Assembly: GCA_002778195.1 (NCBI GenBank)
Contig: PCDI01000004.1
Location: 1,724,783 to 1,788,782, forward strand
DNA from: Raffaelea ambrosiae
Lineage: Eukaryota > Ascomycota > Sordariomycetes > Ophiostomatales > Ophiostomataceae
Reading direction: 5' to 3'
Length of the DNA: 64,000 bases
Below the pieces are notes generated by a model. The model was not told the origin of the DNA and did not search any database. It worked only from the letters and a program-made list of their open reading frames with translations. Positions 10,545-21,853 of the stretch are shown piece after piece. Numbering within the stretch: position 1 is the stretch's first letter; the number at the start of each line of letters is the position of its first letter. Made by a program: the position numbers and the translations under genes.

Positions 10545-12959
10545 ATGCCGTCCCTGAACACCAAGTCCGCCCTCGGCGGCGGAAACAGCAGCAGCAACAC
10601 CAATACCAATAGCAATCATCCCCATACCAACAGCAGCGGCAACTCCAAAGACAGCAGCCATCTGCCGCAGAAGATCAAGAATTTCTTCCGCATCAACAGT
10701 CTTTCATCCGACCATGGCAGCCTGGGCAGCGGCCACGGCCAGGCCGGCATCCCGCATTCTGGCGGCAGCGGTACCAACAGCAGCAGCATCGGCAAGAACT
10801 CCTTCCGCCAGTCCAAGTTCTTCACCGTCGGCCGCGTTGGCCGCAATCGCTCCACCACCGTCGCCAGCGAGGGCCACATTCTCGAAGAGGCCATGAGTCC
10901 CACCGCCCACGCCAACCCCTACTTTGCCCACCAGGGCCAGCCCGGCATCCGCCACCACAACGACAACTCCGCCCCGCCGAGCCCGCCCGACACCCCCAGC
11001 TTGCAGGTGCTCGCTGCCAACGGCGGCGGCAGCCCGACAGCCGGCGCCGCTGCTGCGGCCGCGGGCGAGCGGACCACGACTGCCTCCAAAGAGGAGCTGG
11101 CCCGCAAGCTGCGCCGCGTGGCCAGCGCACCCAATGCCCAGGGCCTGTTCTCCAAGGGCGCCAGCTCGTCGTCGGCCGCTGGCGCTTCTGGGGCGCACCA
11201 CAACGGCCTGACCACCATTGGGCCCTCCGGCCTGCGCAACGGCCACAACAGCAACGACCGCCCGGCCACGGCCGAGCTCGGCAAGGAGCCGGTGGTCATG
11301 AACAAGAACGCGGTCGGCCTGATCGACGCCAAAAAAATGGCGGCCGCCGGGTCCTCCAGCAGTCTTGTGGGCGCCGGCAGCATCGACAACCGTCTCGGCA
11401 GCAGCGCGGGCAACAGCAGCAGCAGCCAGCTCGTCGACAAGGACGAGCTGGGAGCGCTGCCGCCACCAGGTCGGTCGCCGCTGTCCTTCCGCCGCACGTA
11501 CAGCTCGAGCTCTATCAAGGTTAGCAACGTTGAAGTCGGGCCACAGAGCTTCGACAAGATCAAGCTTATCGGCAAAGGCGACGTGGGCAAGGTGTATCTG
11601 GTCCGCGAGAAGAAGAGCAGCCGGCTGTATGCCATGAAGGGTGAGTCCATCTTCTGTCTTTGTGCCTCTTTCCCTGCTCCTCCTCCTGCTCCTCTCCCTA
11701 CTCCTCTCTAACCCAATCCCTACAGTCCTGAGCAAAAAGGAAATGATCAAGCGCAACAAGATCAAGCGCGCCCTTGCCGAACAGGAAATTCTGGCCACCA
11801 GCAACCACCCCTTCATCGTCACTCTCTACCACTCCTTCCAGTCCGAAGACTACCTCTACCTGTGCATGGAGTACTGCAGCGGCGGCGAGTTCTTCCGCGC
11901 CCTGCAGACGCGTCCGGGAAAGTGCATACCCGAAGACGACGCCCGCTTCTACGCAGCAGAGGTCACCGCGGCCCTCGAGTACCTGCATCTGATGGGCTTC
12001 ATCTACCGTGACCTGAAGCCAGAAAGTGAGTGACCGGTCGGCTTTTGACCATTTTGGCAGCCCGGTTGGGCGATCCTACTTCTTTTGTTCCCCCCCTCCA
12101 AGAAGTCCCAGCTAACAGCGACAACCAGACATCCTCCTTCACCAATCCGGACATATTATGCTTTCCGACTTTGACCTGTCGAAGCAGTCCGACTCCGGCG
12201 GCAAGCCGACCATGATTGTTGGTAAGAACGGTGCCAGCACATCCTCGCTGCCGACCATCGACACCAAGTCGTGTATCGCCAACTTCCGCACCAACTCGTT
12301 TGTCGGCACGGAGGAGTACATTGCGCCTGAGGTCATCAAGGGCAGCGGCCACACTAGCGCAGTGGACTGGTGGACCCTGGGCATTCTCATTTACGAAATG
12401 CTCTACGGCACCACGCCTTTCAAGGGCAAGAACCGCAATGCCACCTTTGCCAATATCTTGCGCGAGGAAATTCCCTTCCCGGATTATGCTGGTGCACCTC
12501 AGATCTCCAAGTAAGCCCTGCGCATATTCCACCTTTCATTTGTCTTTGCCCATTATGCGGCCCATTGCTAACCTTCGCCGCAGCCTCTGCAAGTCTCTCA
12601 TCCGAAAACTGCTGATCAAGGACGAGAACCGGCGACTCGGCGCGCGGGCAGGTGCCTCGGACATCAAGGGCCACCCCTTCTTCCGTTCTACGCAGTGGGC
12701 TCTTATCCGGCATATGAAGCCTCCCATTGTCCCCCACCAGGGCAACGACATTGACACTGTTAATTTCCGCAATGTAAAGGAGAGCGAAAGTGTGGACATA
12801 AGTGGCTCGCGGCCCATGAAGGTGAAGGGCGTGCCTCTTGATAGTGGCCTGGCCACGCCGGGCGGCGAGGCTGTTGATCCCTTTGAGGAGTTCAACAGCG
12901 TGACCTTGCATCACGACGGCGACGATAACCCGTACGGCCCGAACGGAACCAGGCGATAA
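10545..12959 (+). CDS. nrc-2: AGC-family Ser/Thr protein kinase NRC-2 (Fpk1/Kin82-like)
   Basis: The model is join(10545..11640, 11726..12025, 12129..12510, 12584..12959), 717 residues, with introns of 85, 103 and 73 nt, each with a CTAAC-type branch. The N-terminus (MPSLNTKS, then KIKNFFRINS and SPTAHANPYFAHQGQPG) matches my recollection of Neurospora NRC-2. The kinase domain starts near residue 336: glycine loop GKGDVGKV, Lys365, YRDLKPEN (459-466), and DFD (479-481) in place of DFG, as in the phototropin-like AGC group. A long insert separates DFD from the activation loop FVGTEEYIAPE. The C-tail has DPFEEF, a PDK1-docking-like motif. Neurospora nrc-2 mutants de-repress conidiation; yeast Fpk1/Kin82 activate lipid flippases. 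The start at 10545 has a strong CACC ATG context, but the frame is open upstream. Confidence 0.93.
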
Positions 12960-14576
12960 GGGTTTCGGAGCGGACGAAACAGGAGAGCTGGCCACTGAAG
13001 CGTATCAAGAAGTTATGGGCGATTGGGATTGAGATCTGATATCGAAATCCAGGGAAAGATGGAGAGAAAAAAAAAAGGGAAGAGATGAAGAGAAAGATGT
13101 TTGGCATATCACGGCATTCGCACTTGTTTTGTTTTTCGTTTTTTGCTTTCCATTCACTCATTTACGGGGATTCGGCTGCGTCATTGCTTTTCTTGCTTTT
13201 CTTGCTTTTTCTTTTCTTTTACTCGCTACGTCTTGCGCCACGCTACGTACTGCTTGTTTTCTTTGCTTTTCCGATTCCTTTCTGTCCACTCCCTTTTCAC
13301 TTTTTTTCCACCCAAAGCTTTTAAGGTTCATCCAGGGAAAGAGACGGCGTGTATGTGCTGTACATATGTTGATTTCGCGTCGTCTCGGCAAAAAGAAAAC
13401 AAAAAGACGACATTGCACAGAGAAAGGGGAGATCGACGAGAGGGAAGAAGGAAAGAAAAAGACGGCAAAATATCGGGCGACAGAGACAAGTCTTGTCTCG
13501 AGACTTCCCACAGCCTTCCATCTTTTTGTACTTGTGCCTTGTCCTTTATCCTGCTCATCGCCAAGGGGGCCACCGAAACCCCTTTGCCTTCGTTTATTGT
13601 CTTTTTATGTCTTATGCCGTCTCGATTCTTTTTTTGGTCTTTCGTTTCTTGGCTTTTCTTTGCCTCCTTTTTTTGTACAAACTCTGTACACTGATTGGTG
13701 TTCCCTTCCCTCACGGCGTTTTCTGGCAAAGAATGGGACTTGTCTGCTTTTTGTGTGTCCTTTGTGTCCCTCTTCGGTCTGTCTTTTCGTGTTGTAGAAT
13801 GCTTGCTTGCTGTGCCTGGAAGAAAAGCAATGAAAGAAAACAAACCATTTCCCCTAGAAAAGATCACTCAGCTACAACTGTCTAAGTGCCTTGATTCGAT
13901 GAAGACGCCGAAGCTCTTTGTTTTTTACAGTCACTCGAAACGCAAAGAGTCTATGCTGGCCAAAAACAAAAACCGATCTCCCATTGTGGCCCATCTTGGG
14001 GCTCAAAATAAACCGAAAGAAACGAATTAGCTGTGCCACAGCGGCTCGAGTATCGATCCACACGGGTAACGCAGAGATGCATACAAGCTTTACTATCAAT
14101 GGCACTTCAGGATGAGCGAAATCACCCAAGAAGACAAACGTCTTTGTTGCCGCAAGGCGCAAGGCAGGATGGTGTCAGCAGCACCTTCCCCAACACATCC
14201 TATTTGCTCGCATTGTGAGTTGAGGAAGGAGCGATGGGTAACCCAAGAAATTGGTAAGAATACTATTGTAAGGTTGTTTCCCTTTTCAGAAGGAGGGGGG
14301 TGCAGCTGGCAGAGACCGTGTTACGATTGGTCTGTGTGCGAAAGCTGACATGCAGGCGCCAATTTCAGAAAATGGGGAACCTCTCACTCTCCCCCCAAGG
14401 CTTATTAGTTTCATTTTCTCTTCTTCTTTTGGTGAGCTCTTCTGGCGTGTGGTTTTTTGTCTTTGTAATATCTTTTTTTGTATTTATTGGAACTCTTTTT
14501 GGACTGTTTCTTGATTGCATCGCGTCTCTTTTCGTTCCTGCTTTCTTGCTTACACCCCTTTGTCCTTTTCGTCCGT
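12960..14576. other. Intergenic region, NRC-2 to CorA-like gene
   Basis: About 1.6 kb that is strongly T- and pyrimidine-rich on the plus strand (13120-13800 and 14395-14560), which produces long but low-complexity frames of Phe, Leu and Ser. No domain is recognisable. It probably holds the NRC-2 3' flank and the promoter and leader of the next gene. Confidence 0.45.
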
Positions 14577-14916
14577 ATGGAGGACGGGGAAACAACAACA
14601 CCGAGCGCTACGACGGGCGCCCCCGAGGTCAGACAAACGACTGGTTTGGATGGCGCCTCGCCACAGACAGCACCAGCACCAGTGCGACCGCCAAGGTCGC
14701 CGCCGCCGCCGTCAAGGCCGCCACGACCACGTCGGCGCGGTACGCTATTTGAAGACGAGCGCAGCGATGACAGTGTGGATCGTGACCAGGACGAGGACCG
14801 GGGCCGGGGCCGGAGCCGGAAAGTCCGATGGGGCTCAGTACGGGACGACTCCGTAGAGCCCGAGCGGCGAGGCCGTCCCTGGGAACGAGACCGTTATGGT
14901 TATGAACGCAAGTACT

Positions 14917-14947
<31 letters not shown>

Positions 14948-17672
14948 TGATGATGATGACGATCGCCGGCATCTGCCTCTCCGGCCGGACACGCCACCAG
15001 CTGGCTATATGCTTAAATGGGGCCCAGGCACTCCGTGCACGCGGGTCCCACTGCCTCTGCCTGTCTTGGACGACAATGGAAACGACCGCGGCGGCATGGG
15101 CGTGGATGGCGGTGCAGACGCCGAGAGCAACGATCGCAGGGACCGCAGATACCGCAGAGACCGCAGTGCTACCAAAGCTATTGTCCAGGCCATTCGTGGG
15201 TTGTGGGATCGGCCTCCAGAAGAAGACGAAAAGACAACGGGGGTTGCTGGGCCGTCCACAGCCAAGGCGGCAGCAACTGCAGCAACAGCAGCAGGAACAG
15301 CAGCCGCCATGCCGCCAGTGGCAGCAAGCTCGCCAGCACCTTCTGCCAAAGCAGACAACACCGCTGTGCCGGCCCCAAACAGCCTTTTTGTGCTTAAGGA
15401 TACAGATGTCAAAGATGAGGTGGATGACGCCATCTACTCGGCCCTGGACCTGGACCCGGTCTTTTCGGCAGCGCACCTGGCTCGTCGCCGGTACATGCCG
15501 CTCCACCGGCCCTGGCGCGGCTCTCGGACACTGGTGGTCAGCATCTACAACTATCCCGAATTTCTGGATGAGGATTTCGCGCCCTTTATTCGAACCCCAC
15601 GATGGCGGCGCCCACCATCGTCGACGGGATCACCGGCAGCAGAACAGACAACAGGACAGACAATAGGACAGACAACAGGACAGACAACAGGACAGACAAN
15701 NNNNNNNNNNNNNNNNNNNNNNNNNNNNNNNNNNNNNNNAGGACAGACAACAGGACAGACAACAGGACAGTCGCCAGAAACGACAGAAGATGCAACAGAA
15801 CAGGCCTTGAAACAAGAGACTGAAAACCCAACAAGAGACCTAGACCTCTCGCCGGAACGATCATCGGTAGATCGACTACTAGACAGGCGAGAGCCGTTGG
15901 GGGCCGACCTCATGCCCAATATATACAAAGCGCTGTACAAAATACGCCGAGATAGACTTGATCCATTGTTCTGCCGGGCCAGCCTGTGGACAGCAGCTAC
16001 AAATGTCTTACTGCTGGACCGTTACCCAGTAACCGCGCATCTCGATGCCAAACTGGCCGACGTTCTCGACGATGTGGCAGCAGTCACTCTTGACTCACGG
16101 GCAGGGCCAAAGGAGGCCAACGCAAACGTGCTTGAGAATGTTGTGTCCGGTCTCGCTTACAACCAATGGCTGGATCTGTTCGACGGGCTTTACGAAGTCC
16201 CCAGGGGGGCCAGGAGGGAGAAATTATACCTCAACATGGGCCCGCTCCTAGAACAGAACTTGGCCACGTCCAGAGTCGCAGCGAAACGACGGCAGGGCCA
16301 GGCCGGTGCGGGTCACTACGAGTCCTCTTTCTGGCTTGGACAGTTACAGGTGCCTACCCCGGATGACTGGCAAGAGCTCCTAAACCGACTGCAGCGAGAA
16401 ATAGCGCTGTTGGCGCTAGAAAAGCGAACGAGCTATAACGTCAGCGGTAGTGACGAATTCGATGTCAGACGCCGGAGGAGTCCCCCCCACCGATATATGG
16501 ACGACGAGTATCCCACCACCTCGCGGGGCCCCGTGTTCGGCGACGGTGTGCCACCTCTCCTGGACCAGAGCTCGGACCCAGACTCAGCCGACAAAAACCA
16601 GGCTGCTCTGAGCCGCGTCACTTACATGGGTGGCATACTGCTGCCCTTTTCCATCGTGGCCGGCATCCTGTCCATGGGCGACCCCTTCGTTCCCGGCGGC
16701 TCCATGTTCTGGGTCTTCTGGGCGGTGACATTACCCTTGACGGCCATCTCGCTGCTCGTGATCTATGCCGACACCATCCGCAAAAGCGAGATCTGGGACG
16801 AGGTGGCCTCCGACAGCCTCCAGTCCCTGATCGGCCACGGCGATCTGCTGACTGCGGAAGAGGAAGAGCCCGTGCTGGTGTCCGGCCGGGTCCGATTGGG
16901 GGCCTCCTTGACCACCGACAGTCTGGCTGGTGTAGCCAGGCGCCATACGAATGACTCCGAGTCTCCCGTCTCGGAGAGGCGCCGCCGTCGCACCCCCCCT
17001 CGCAGCCGCCCTGAATACTACCGCCCCAGGCCGATGGCGGCAGCACCGGCGCCAACCAAGCCGGATGGCAACAGCGATGACGACGCTCATTCGGCAATTG
17101 TCATCAGCATGGGGAGCGACAGCGAGAACGACAACAAAGAAGAGGTCGAGGAGGGGAAGGAGAAGGAAAGCCGCGCCAGCTGGCGCCGCACGGGCCGCAA
17201 TTGGTGGCCGTCCAGCAGCCGACCGGACTATGTGGTATCCCGGCCTTTGCGCGGCTCGCATGCCAAAACCAAGGCCTGGAAGCGGCAGCGGCTGGGCTGG
17301 TACGGCGCGGCCAAGACCATTGTCGGCATCAAGAAGCCGCACTTTGTGTCGTCGGACACGCCGGTGGGCATACCGGCGTATGAGACACCAGCGGGGACGA
17401 TGACTATGGGCCGGGAGCACGCCCGGAACCGACCCCGCGGCCCCCATTCTGAGCAGTTTATTGGTAATCCGCGCCTTACAGACCACCAAACGACTCGGTG
17501 GGGGATTCCGCATCGGAGAACCACCACATCGCGTGCAAATACGTTCGAAACAGACCGGACCGAGCGGACAGACCGGACAGGTCGGACAGACCGGGCAGGT
17601 CGGGCAGACCGGACAGACCGAACGGATCGGACCGATCGAATGGGTCAGGGAGACCGACGCCAGTCAGGTTAA
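14577..17672 (+). CDS. CorA-like membrane protein with an internal assembly gap
   Basis: A single open frame of about 1031 codons (start MEDGETTTPSA), interrupted by 40 Ns at 15700-15739. In order it has: a charged N-terminus with an Asp run; an Ala-rich linker; a GQTT minisatellite flanking the gap; a soluble middle domain (about residues 440-640) with the block CRASLWTAATNVLLLDRYP; two hydrophobic spans (LLPFSIVAGILSM, then FWVFWAVTLPLTAISLLVIYA) at about residues 683-730; a cytosolic Arg/Ser-rich tail; and a terminal (D/G)R(T/A) repeat. Two C-terminal spans after a large soluble domain match fungal CorA-like proteins. The canonical GMN selectivity motif of true CorA Mg2+ channels is not present, so transport is doubtful. 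The Met at 14478 is in frame but precedes a leader-like hydrophobic stretch. Confidence 0.65.
14925..14961 (+). repeat. GAC/GAT run coding poly-Asp
   Basis: A trinucleotide run in the CorA-like gene codes for about 15 consecutive Asp residues. Confidence 0.85.
15643..15773 (+). repeat. 12-bp coding minisatellite (GQTT), split by an N gap
   Basis: Tandem 12-bp units of the type GGACAGACAACA encode Gly-Gln-Thr-Thr. About four to five units are readable before the gap and three after it. One unit carries ATA in place of ACA, giving Ile. Both flanks are in the same reading frame, but the unit register differs by 3 nt across the 40-N gap. Confidence 0.9.
15700..15739. other. Assembly gap (40 N)
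   Basis: Forty undetermined bases sit inside the GQTT minisatellite. The true copy number, and so the protein length, is unknown. Confidence 0.98.
17551..17642 (+). repeat. 9-bp coding minisatellite, (D/G/E)R(T/A)
   Basis: Imperfect tandem 9-bp units such as GACCGGACA encode triplets Asp/Gly/Glu-Arg-Thr/Ala at the extreme C-terminus of the CorA-like protein. Substitutions mostly keep the 3-residue period. Confidence 0.8.
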
Positions 17673-18007
17673 ACAAAAAAAGAAGAGAAAGTGTATTTAA
17701 AAAAGGTTGCATATTTTCAGGAATCTAGGATACCCCTTTGTTGCAACGCAACGTGGCATGGCAACTTGGATAATAGTGATGTAGTTGGCTAGTCATTAGA
17801 AGATGGATCAAAAGAGAGAGAGAGAGAGCTTCTTGGATAAATGTTCCTAGGGAAGGTACCGCTGTGCTACAAGTCCTCCTTGATTTGCTCACGGGTGGCC
17901 CACTAAAAAACCCCTCTACGCGGAACGCGTCTGCATCACCGAGCCGCACATCTTCTCCCAACCACATCTTCTTCCCTCCAACTTTTTCCCCTCCCCCTTT
18001 CAAAAAA
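17673..18007. other. Intergenic region, CorA-like gene to DAD3
   Basis: About 335 bp holding the 3' flank of the CorA-like gene and the DAD3 promoter. It has a short GA run at 17812-17828. Nothing else is recognised. Confidence 0.5.
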
Positions 18008-18365
18008 ATGGACGACCCGACTGACGCCCTCGGGGCATCTACGCACCAGCAGCAGATCGGCCCGCTGTCTCACGAAGACCTCTCGCCCACAGAACAGGCC
18101 GTCCTGGAAGAATACGAGCGTCTAGCCGAGAACATGAAGAGGGTCAGTGCGGGATGAGGCACCCTCTGCTCTGAGCCCATATCTGAACATGCTGACATCT
18201 CCCTAGTTGGCCGCCATTCTCGATGAACTCGCGGCGCGTCCGGCGACCGAAACCCTCGACGGCCTGCGGGAGCTCGAGCGCAAGACGAGCCTGGTGTTTA
18301 CACTGCTCAAGGCGAGCGTGTACAGCATTGTGTTGCAGCACCAGATCGACGAAGGGGGGAGGTAG
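18008..18365 (+). CDS. DAD3: DASH complex subunit DAD3
   Basis: The model is join(18008..18142, 18207..18365), 97 residues. The 64-nt intron (GTCAGT, CTGAC branch, TAG) splits the protein after the helix EYERLAENMKR. Key blocks are LSPTEQAVLEEYERLAENM, ETLDGLRELERKTSLVFTLLK and ASVYSIVLQHQ, a pattern characteristic of Dad3. Dad3 is a small helical subunit of the ten-protein DASH/Dam1 ring, which couples kinetochores to spindle microtubules in fungi. The ATG follows a poly-A stretch just upstream (CAAAAAAATG), which is a good fungal context. The tail DEGGR is a slight extension past the conserved core. Confidence 0.93.
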
Positions 18366-18931
18366 CGTGGAGGTGGGGAGAACGGGAGGGTGGCACGGAC
18401 GGAAGAGAGGGGGAAGGCAGGTGGAAGACGGGAAGATGCGACGAGGATCCGACAAACACAAAAGGACGAAAAACGAAGAAAGAAGGGAGAGAATGCGGTC
18501 CTTGGCAATGGCCTGGACACAGCACAAACACGACGATACCCTCTCGCGCGTCGCCGAAAAAGAATGGGAGAAAGGGAGGAGCTCGTGTGGTCGGGAGATC
18601 ACAACCGAAACTGGGACGTTCTTCAAGATGGGCGTTCTTTCCCACAAGTCTCTTTGTTCGGGGCAACTGCCAAGCATTTGAGATTTTTGTGGTTTTTATT
18701 TTCTTAAATCCTGCCTTGTTTTATGCTTTTACAAATATACAAAGAGTGTTTCTTGTTTTTTCTTCTTTTCCTTCCAAATATATATAGGGGTTGTAGTACA
18801 TGATTGGTGCTACCTCGTCTTCACTTCCTCGCTTTCTGTCGTCCCCTCTCTTGGGAGAAACGCCCTCCCACCTCTCGTGTGTCCATCTCTTTTTTGAGAG
18901 AAACACGTTCCCCACACCACCTCTCTTTCTT
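18366..18931. other. Convergent intergenic region DAD3 / uS5m
   Basis: About 570 bp between the 3' ends of DAD3 (+) and uS5m (-). The DAD3 side is purine-rich (18380-18560). No gene or RNA is visible. Confidence 0.5.
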
Positions 18932-20422
18932 TTAGTATACCGCTCCTCCGTAGTACACCTTGCGCGCGTCCACCAGCTTCTTGCCGCGGCCAATCGCCAT
19001 CTGCTCCGGGTCCGGCTGGTTCATCAGCGCCATGTACGCCGCCTTGACCGTGTTCATCGGGTTGCGCGACCGCGGAATCTTGGCCGCCAGGTCCGAGATG
19101 CCGGCCGCCCGCGCCATCTCAAAGAGACGGTGCGACACCCGCAGCCCGAACCCGGGCGGCCGCGACTCGAGGCGCACGACCGTGCCGCCCACCTTGCCCT
19201 CGACCTTGCCGTAGATGGTGCGGTTCTCGTAGCGCCGGATCGGCTGCATGTTGAGAATGGCCATGCGCTTGGCCTGCGAAATGGCATCGGCGGATTCGAT
19301 CGCCTTGCCCATGCCGATGCCCAGCCGTCCGTTGCCGTTGCCGGCCACGGCCACGACCGAGAACCGCCGGATCTTGCCCAGACGCGTCTGGTTGTGCACC
19401 ACGCGGATCACGAGCTCGCGCGAGATGATGCGGTAGAGCTCGCGGACCTTGAGGCCCGTCTGCCGCTTGGTGTCCTGGTACTCGCCGTTCTCGTCCATGC
19501 CCTCGTCGGCCGGGTCCTGCAGCCGCTGGAACAGCTTGGTCACCCCCGGGATCTCGCTGCCCAGCGACGGCGCCTCCGACGTCGGGCCCAGCTCCTCCAT
19601 GGTCACGCGCGTCTTGCCGTCGCGGTGGATCAGCGCCGGCCGGTTGAACCACCAGTCCAGGTACGTGCTGGCCGCCTTGGGCCCGTACTTTTTCGCCAGC
19701 TCCTCGATCTGCTCGTCCGTCAGCGGGTCCCGGATGTTGACGTCCTTGGGCACGTGCGTCTCCAGCCACGCAATCATGTCGTCGGCAAACTGGTCGTCGG
19801 TCATGGGCCGCGCGTCGAGCGCCGTCTTGGCCAGCGCCTTGTCCGCCTCCGCCGCCGTCAGCGCCTTGGGCCGCTTGTCGATCACCGGCATCACCTTGGA
19901 AAAGTCGTCCACATAGGGAAAGCCCAGGTCCTTCGTGTCCATCCGCAGCCGGCCCTGCACCGTAAAGTCCCGCGGGTCCACCGCCTGCTCGCTCGCCACC
20001 AGCGCCGCCAGCTGCTCCTCCGTGTACTTGGCCGCCAGCGCCTCCTTCTCTTCGGACGTGTACTCTTTGAAGTGCTCCTTGGTGAACTTGGTAATCGCAT
20101 CGTCGCTGATCAGCCCCATCTTCTTCGCCGACACGCTGCTGAACCGCTTTCGCCTCCGTGCTGGCCGCGGTGCCGAGGTGTGGAAGAGGCGGTGGTGGTG
20201 GTGGTCATGGCTGTGGGTGGAGTTGTTCCGGGGGTTGTACGGTAGTTGGGCCTGCCATTGAGGCCGTATGGAGGCTATGGAGGCTATGGCGGCTACTGTC
20301 GTCGAAGATGATGTGAATGCGGCAGCCACCACCCGTCTCTGGCTGTCTTGCCCCGGGACAGCCGCCAGACGCCGCAGCATGGAGCTGCTGGAGCCGGCCG
20401 TTGCCCGTGCCAGGCTCATCAT
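18932..20422 (-). CDS. MRPS5: Mitochondrial ribosomal protein uS5m
   Basis: A single exon of 496 residues. The N-terminus is Arg/Ser/Ala-rich with few acidic residues (MMSLARATAGSSS, then the cluster RPARRRKRF), as expected for a mitochondrial targeting sequence. The C-terminal half has the S5 RNA-binding block (ELVIRVVHNQTRLGKIRRFSV, then VAVAGNGNGRLGIGMGKA) and the S5 C-terminal fold (RPPGFGLRVSHRLFEMARAAGI). uS5m lines the mRNA entrance and decoding region of the mitochondrial small subunit. The start at 20422 is a double ATG (20419 is equally possible). The frame is open further upstream, but that part does not look like a presequence. It is divergent from the 77-residue membrane protein gene. 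Confidence 0.93.
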   Translation of the reverse strand: MMSLARATAGSSSSMLRRLAAVPGQDSQRRVVAAAFTSSSTTVAAIASIASIRPQWQAQLPYNPRNNSTHSHDHHHHRLFHTSAPRPARRRKRFSSVSAKKMGLISDDAITKFTKEHFKEYTSEEKEALAAKYTEEQLAALVASEQAVDPRDFTVQGRLRMDTKDLGFPYVDDFSKVMPVIDKRPKALTAAEADKALAKTALDARPMTDDQFADDMIAWLETHVPKDVNIRDPLTDEQIEELAKKYGPKAASTYLDWWFNRPALIHRDGKTRVTMEELGPTSEAPSLGSEIPGVTKLFQRLQDPADEGMDENGEYQDTKRQTGLKVRELYRIISRELVIRVVHNQTRLGKIRRFSVVAVAGNGNGRLGIGMGKAIESADAISQAKRMAILNMQPIRRYENRTIYGKVEGKVGGTVVRLESRPPGFGLRVSHRLFEMARAAGISDLAAKIPRSRNPMNTVKAAYMALMNQPDPEQMAIGRGKKLVDARKVYYGGAVY

Positions 20423-21619
20423 GTGTCCCTTTTCTCTCTGTCTACCCCGCCAATGGGTACTGTGTCGTGTCAGAAAGGCAGGGGCCGGCAAGAGGGGTTT
20501 CGTCAAGAGGAGGGGGGGATTCGAGCCCGTGGCGCGTGAGCTCTGAAGCTTTTCGGAACAACAGCTAATTTTTCTCCTGGCTGGACTCACCAGTACGGAA
20601 AAATCGTTCCCTCGGAAAATCGCCCAGCACTAATAACTACTACTACAGTAGTCTTATCGCTAGATAGTCACGTTCTGGATCACGTGTAGTCAATATCCCC
20701 TTTCCGTCGCCCAAAATAGCAACCAAGACATCGTGCGAATCAACGACTGCAAAATGAAAACCGGACAGTGGAAATGGAACTGAAAGTGAGGAGAGGCTTC
20801 AAACCTCAAAATCAGCTGCCTGCTGGATTTCGCAGTTGGAAACAGCCATGCTTACCTAACTGGGTCGGCCACCCGTCCCCTGTGGTCCCATATCTGGACT
20901 TCTGCCACAGCTCTGAAACGCTGCTCTGTTCCAGGTTCCATCACAGCAACCACGCCCTTCACCAACTCCCATGCACGGACAGCAGGTGGACCAGCATCGC
21001 ATTTTCCAGAGCCATGCAAGCTTTTGCCATACCAATCGACGGGGCTGCGAAAAAAAGGAGAACGAACGTGAACGCGGCATTCGTAGGCTTGTCGTCTCAG
21101 CACCTTGCCATTGTAGTCAAGCAGTGTGCTTTTCTTAGACAAGAGACCTAAATCACAAGGGCCCCAGGCTGCAAACCAATGACAGTCAAGACACATTCTG
21201 ACGCTTTTGGTTTCGGGAGGGGCCCATGTTTTTCAAGGTAAGGTGGACCGTCTTAGGCGAGTGTCAAACAGATCTCCTTTTTTTTTTTGTCTTGCTGCTT
21301 GGAGTGCTGTCTCCTCCCTCTTGTCTATTTTCCTGCCGTCTCTTTCCCATTCCTTTCCTTTGATAATCTCTCGCTCCCCCTGTGTTCTTTTCTTTGTTTT
21401 GGTTTCTCTCTTCATTTCTATCCTCTTTTCATCCGTGTCGTGATAATCTGCATCTCAGCCCTGCCGTCTTTTTTCTTCTTCTTCGTTATACCCTTCCTGC
21501 TCAACTGCCAGTCAGTCCAGTTGGTCTTTAATCTCAGACACCACTCTGTCTCTCTGTCTTCTGCTCTTTCTTCTCCTACTCTCGACACCCTCCGACCCTC
21601 GTCTACCTCCTCATTCACA
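20423..21619. promoter_or_regulatory. Divergent intergenic region uS5m / 77-residue protein
   Basis: About 1.2 kb holding both promoters. The right part (21275-21610) is pyrimidine-rich on the plus strand, as is usual for 5' leaders here. Short frames have no recognisable domain. Confidence 0.45.
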
Positions 21620-21853
21620 ATGGGTCAATTTGACTGGTTTCTCAAGATCGGTGCCACGCCGCAGGCTGTGGCCGTCCTCAACGACCAGCCAGTCCTCTTT
21701 TGGATTCTCATCGTCGTCCTCGTTGCCGTCGCGGGCCATATTACTCTGCTTTGGTATATCCACCACGCCACCTTGAAGCCAGAACAGATCAAGAAGAAGA
21801 AGGAGAAGAGTGCCAAGCCAGGCATGTTCGGCAAGCTCATCGGCAAGAAGTAG
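21620..21853 (+). CDS. Small single-span membrane protein, unknown
   Basis: This 77-residue single-exon protein has a good start context (CACAATGGG). It begins MGQFDWFLKIGATPQAVAVLND, then has one clear hydrophobic span (about residues 26-47, PVLFWILIVVLVAVAGHITLLW), and ends in a very basic tail (KPEQIKKKKEKSAKP, then GKLIGKK). The positive-inside rule suggests an N-out, C-in (tail in cytosol or matrix) arrangement. I do not recognise the family. The clean composition, context and stop make it a credible small gene and not a shadow. Gly2 alone does not establish myristoylation. Confidence 0.65.
   Translation: MGQFDWFLKIGATPQAVAVLNDQPVLFWILIVVLVAVAGHITLLWYIHHATLKPEQIKKKKEKSAKPGMFGKLIGKK

Noticed and set aside
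10704..11822. 372-codon minus-strand frame across NRC-2
   Set aside because: Antisense shadow of the kinase gene; no domain.
13129..13797. 222-codon plus-strand frame
   Set aside because: Phe/Leu/Ser/Cys-rich translation of a pyrimidine-rich stretch after NRC-2.
18800..20245. 481-codon plus-strand frame across the uS5m gene
   Set aside because: Antisense shadow of a recognised ribosomal protein; the translation is mostly Arg/Leu/Val/His with no domain.
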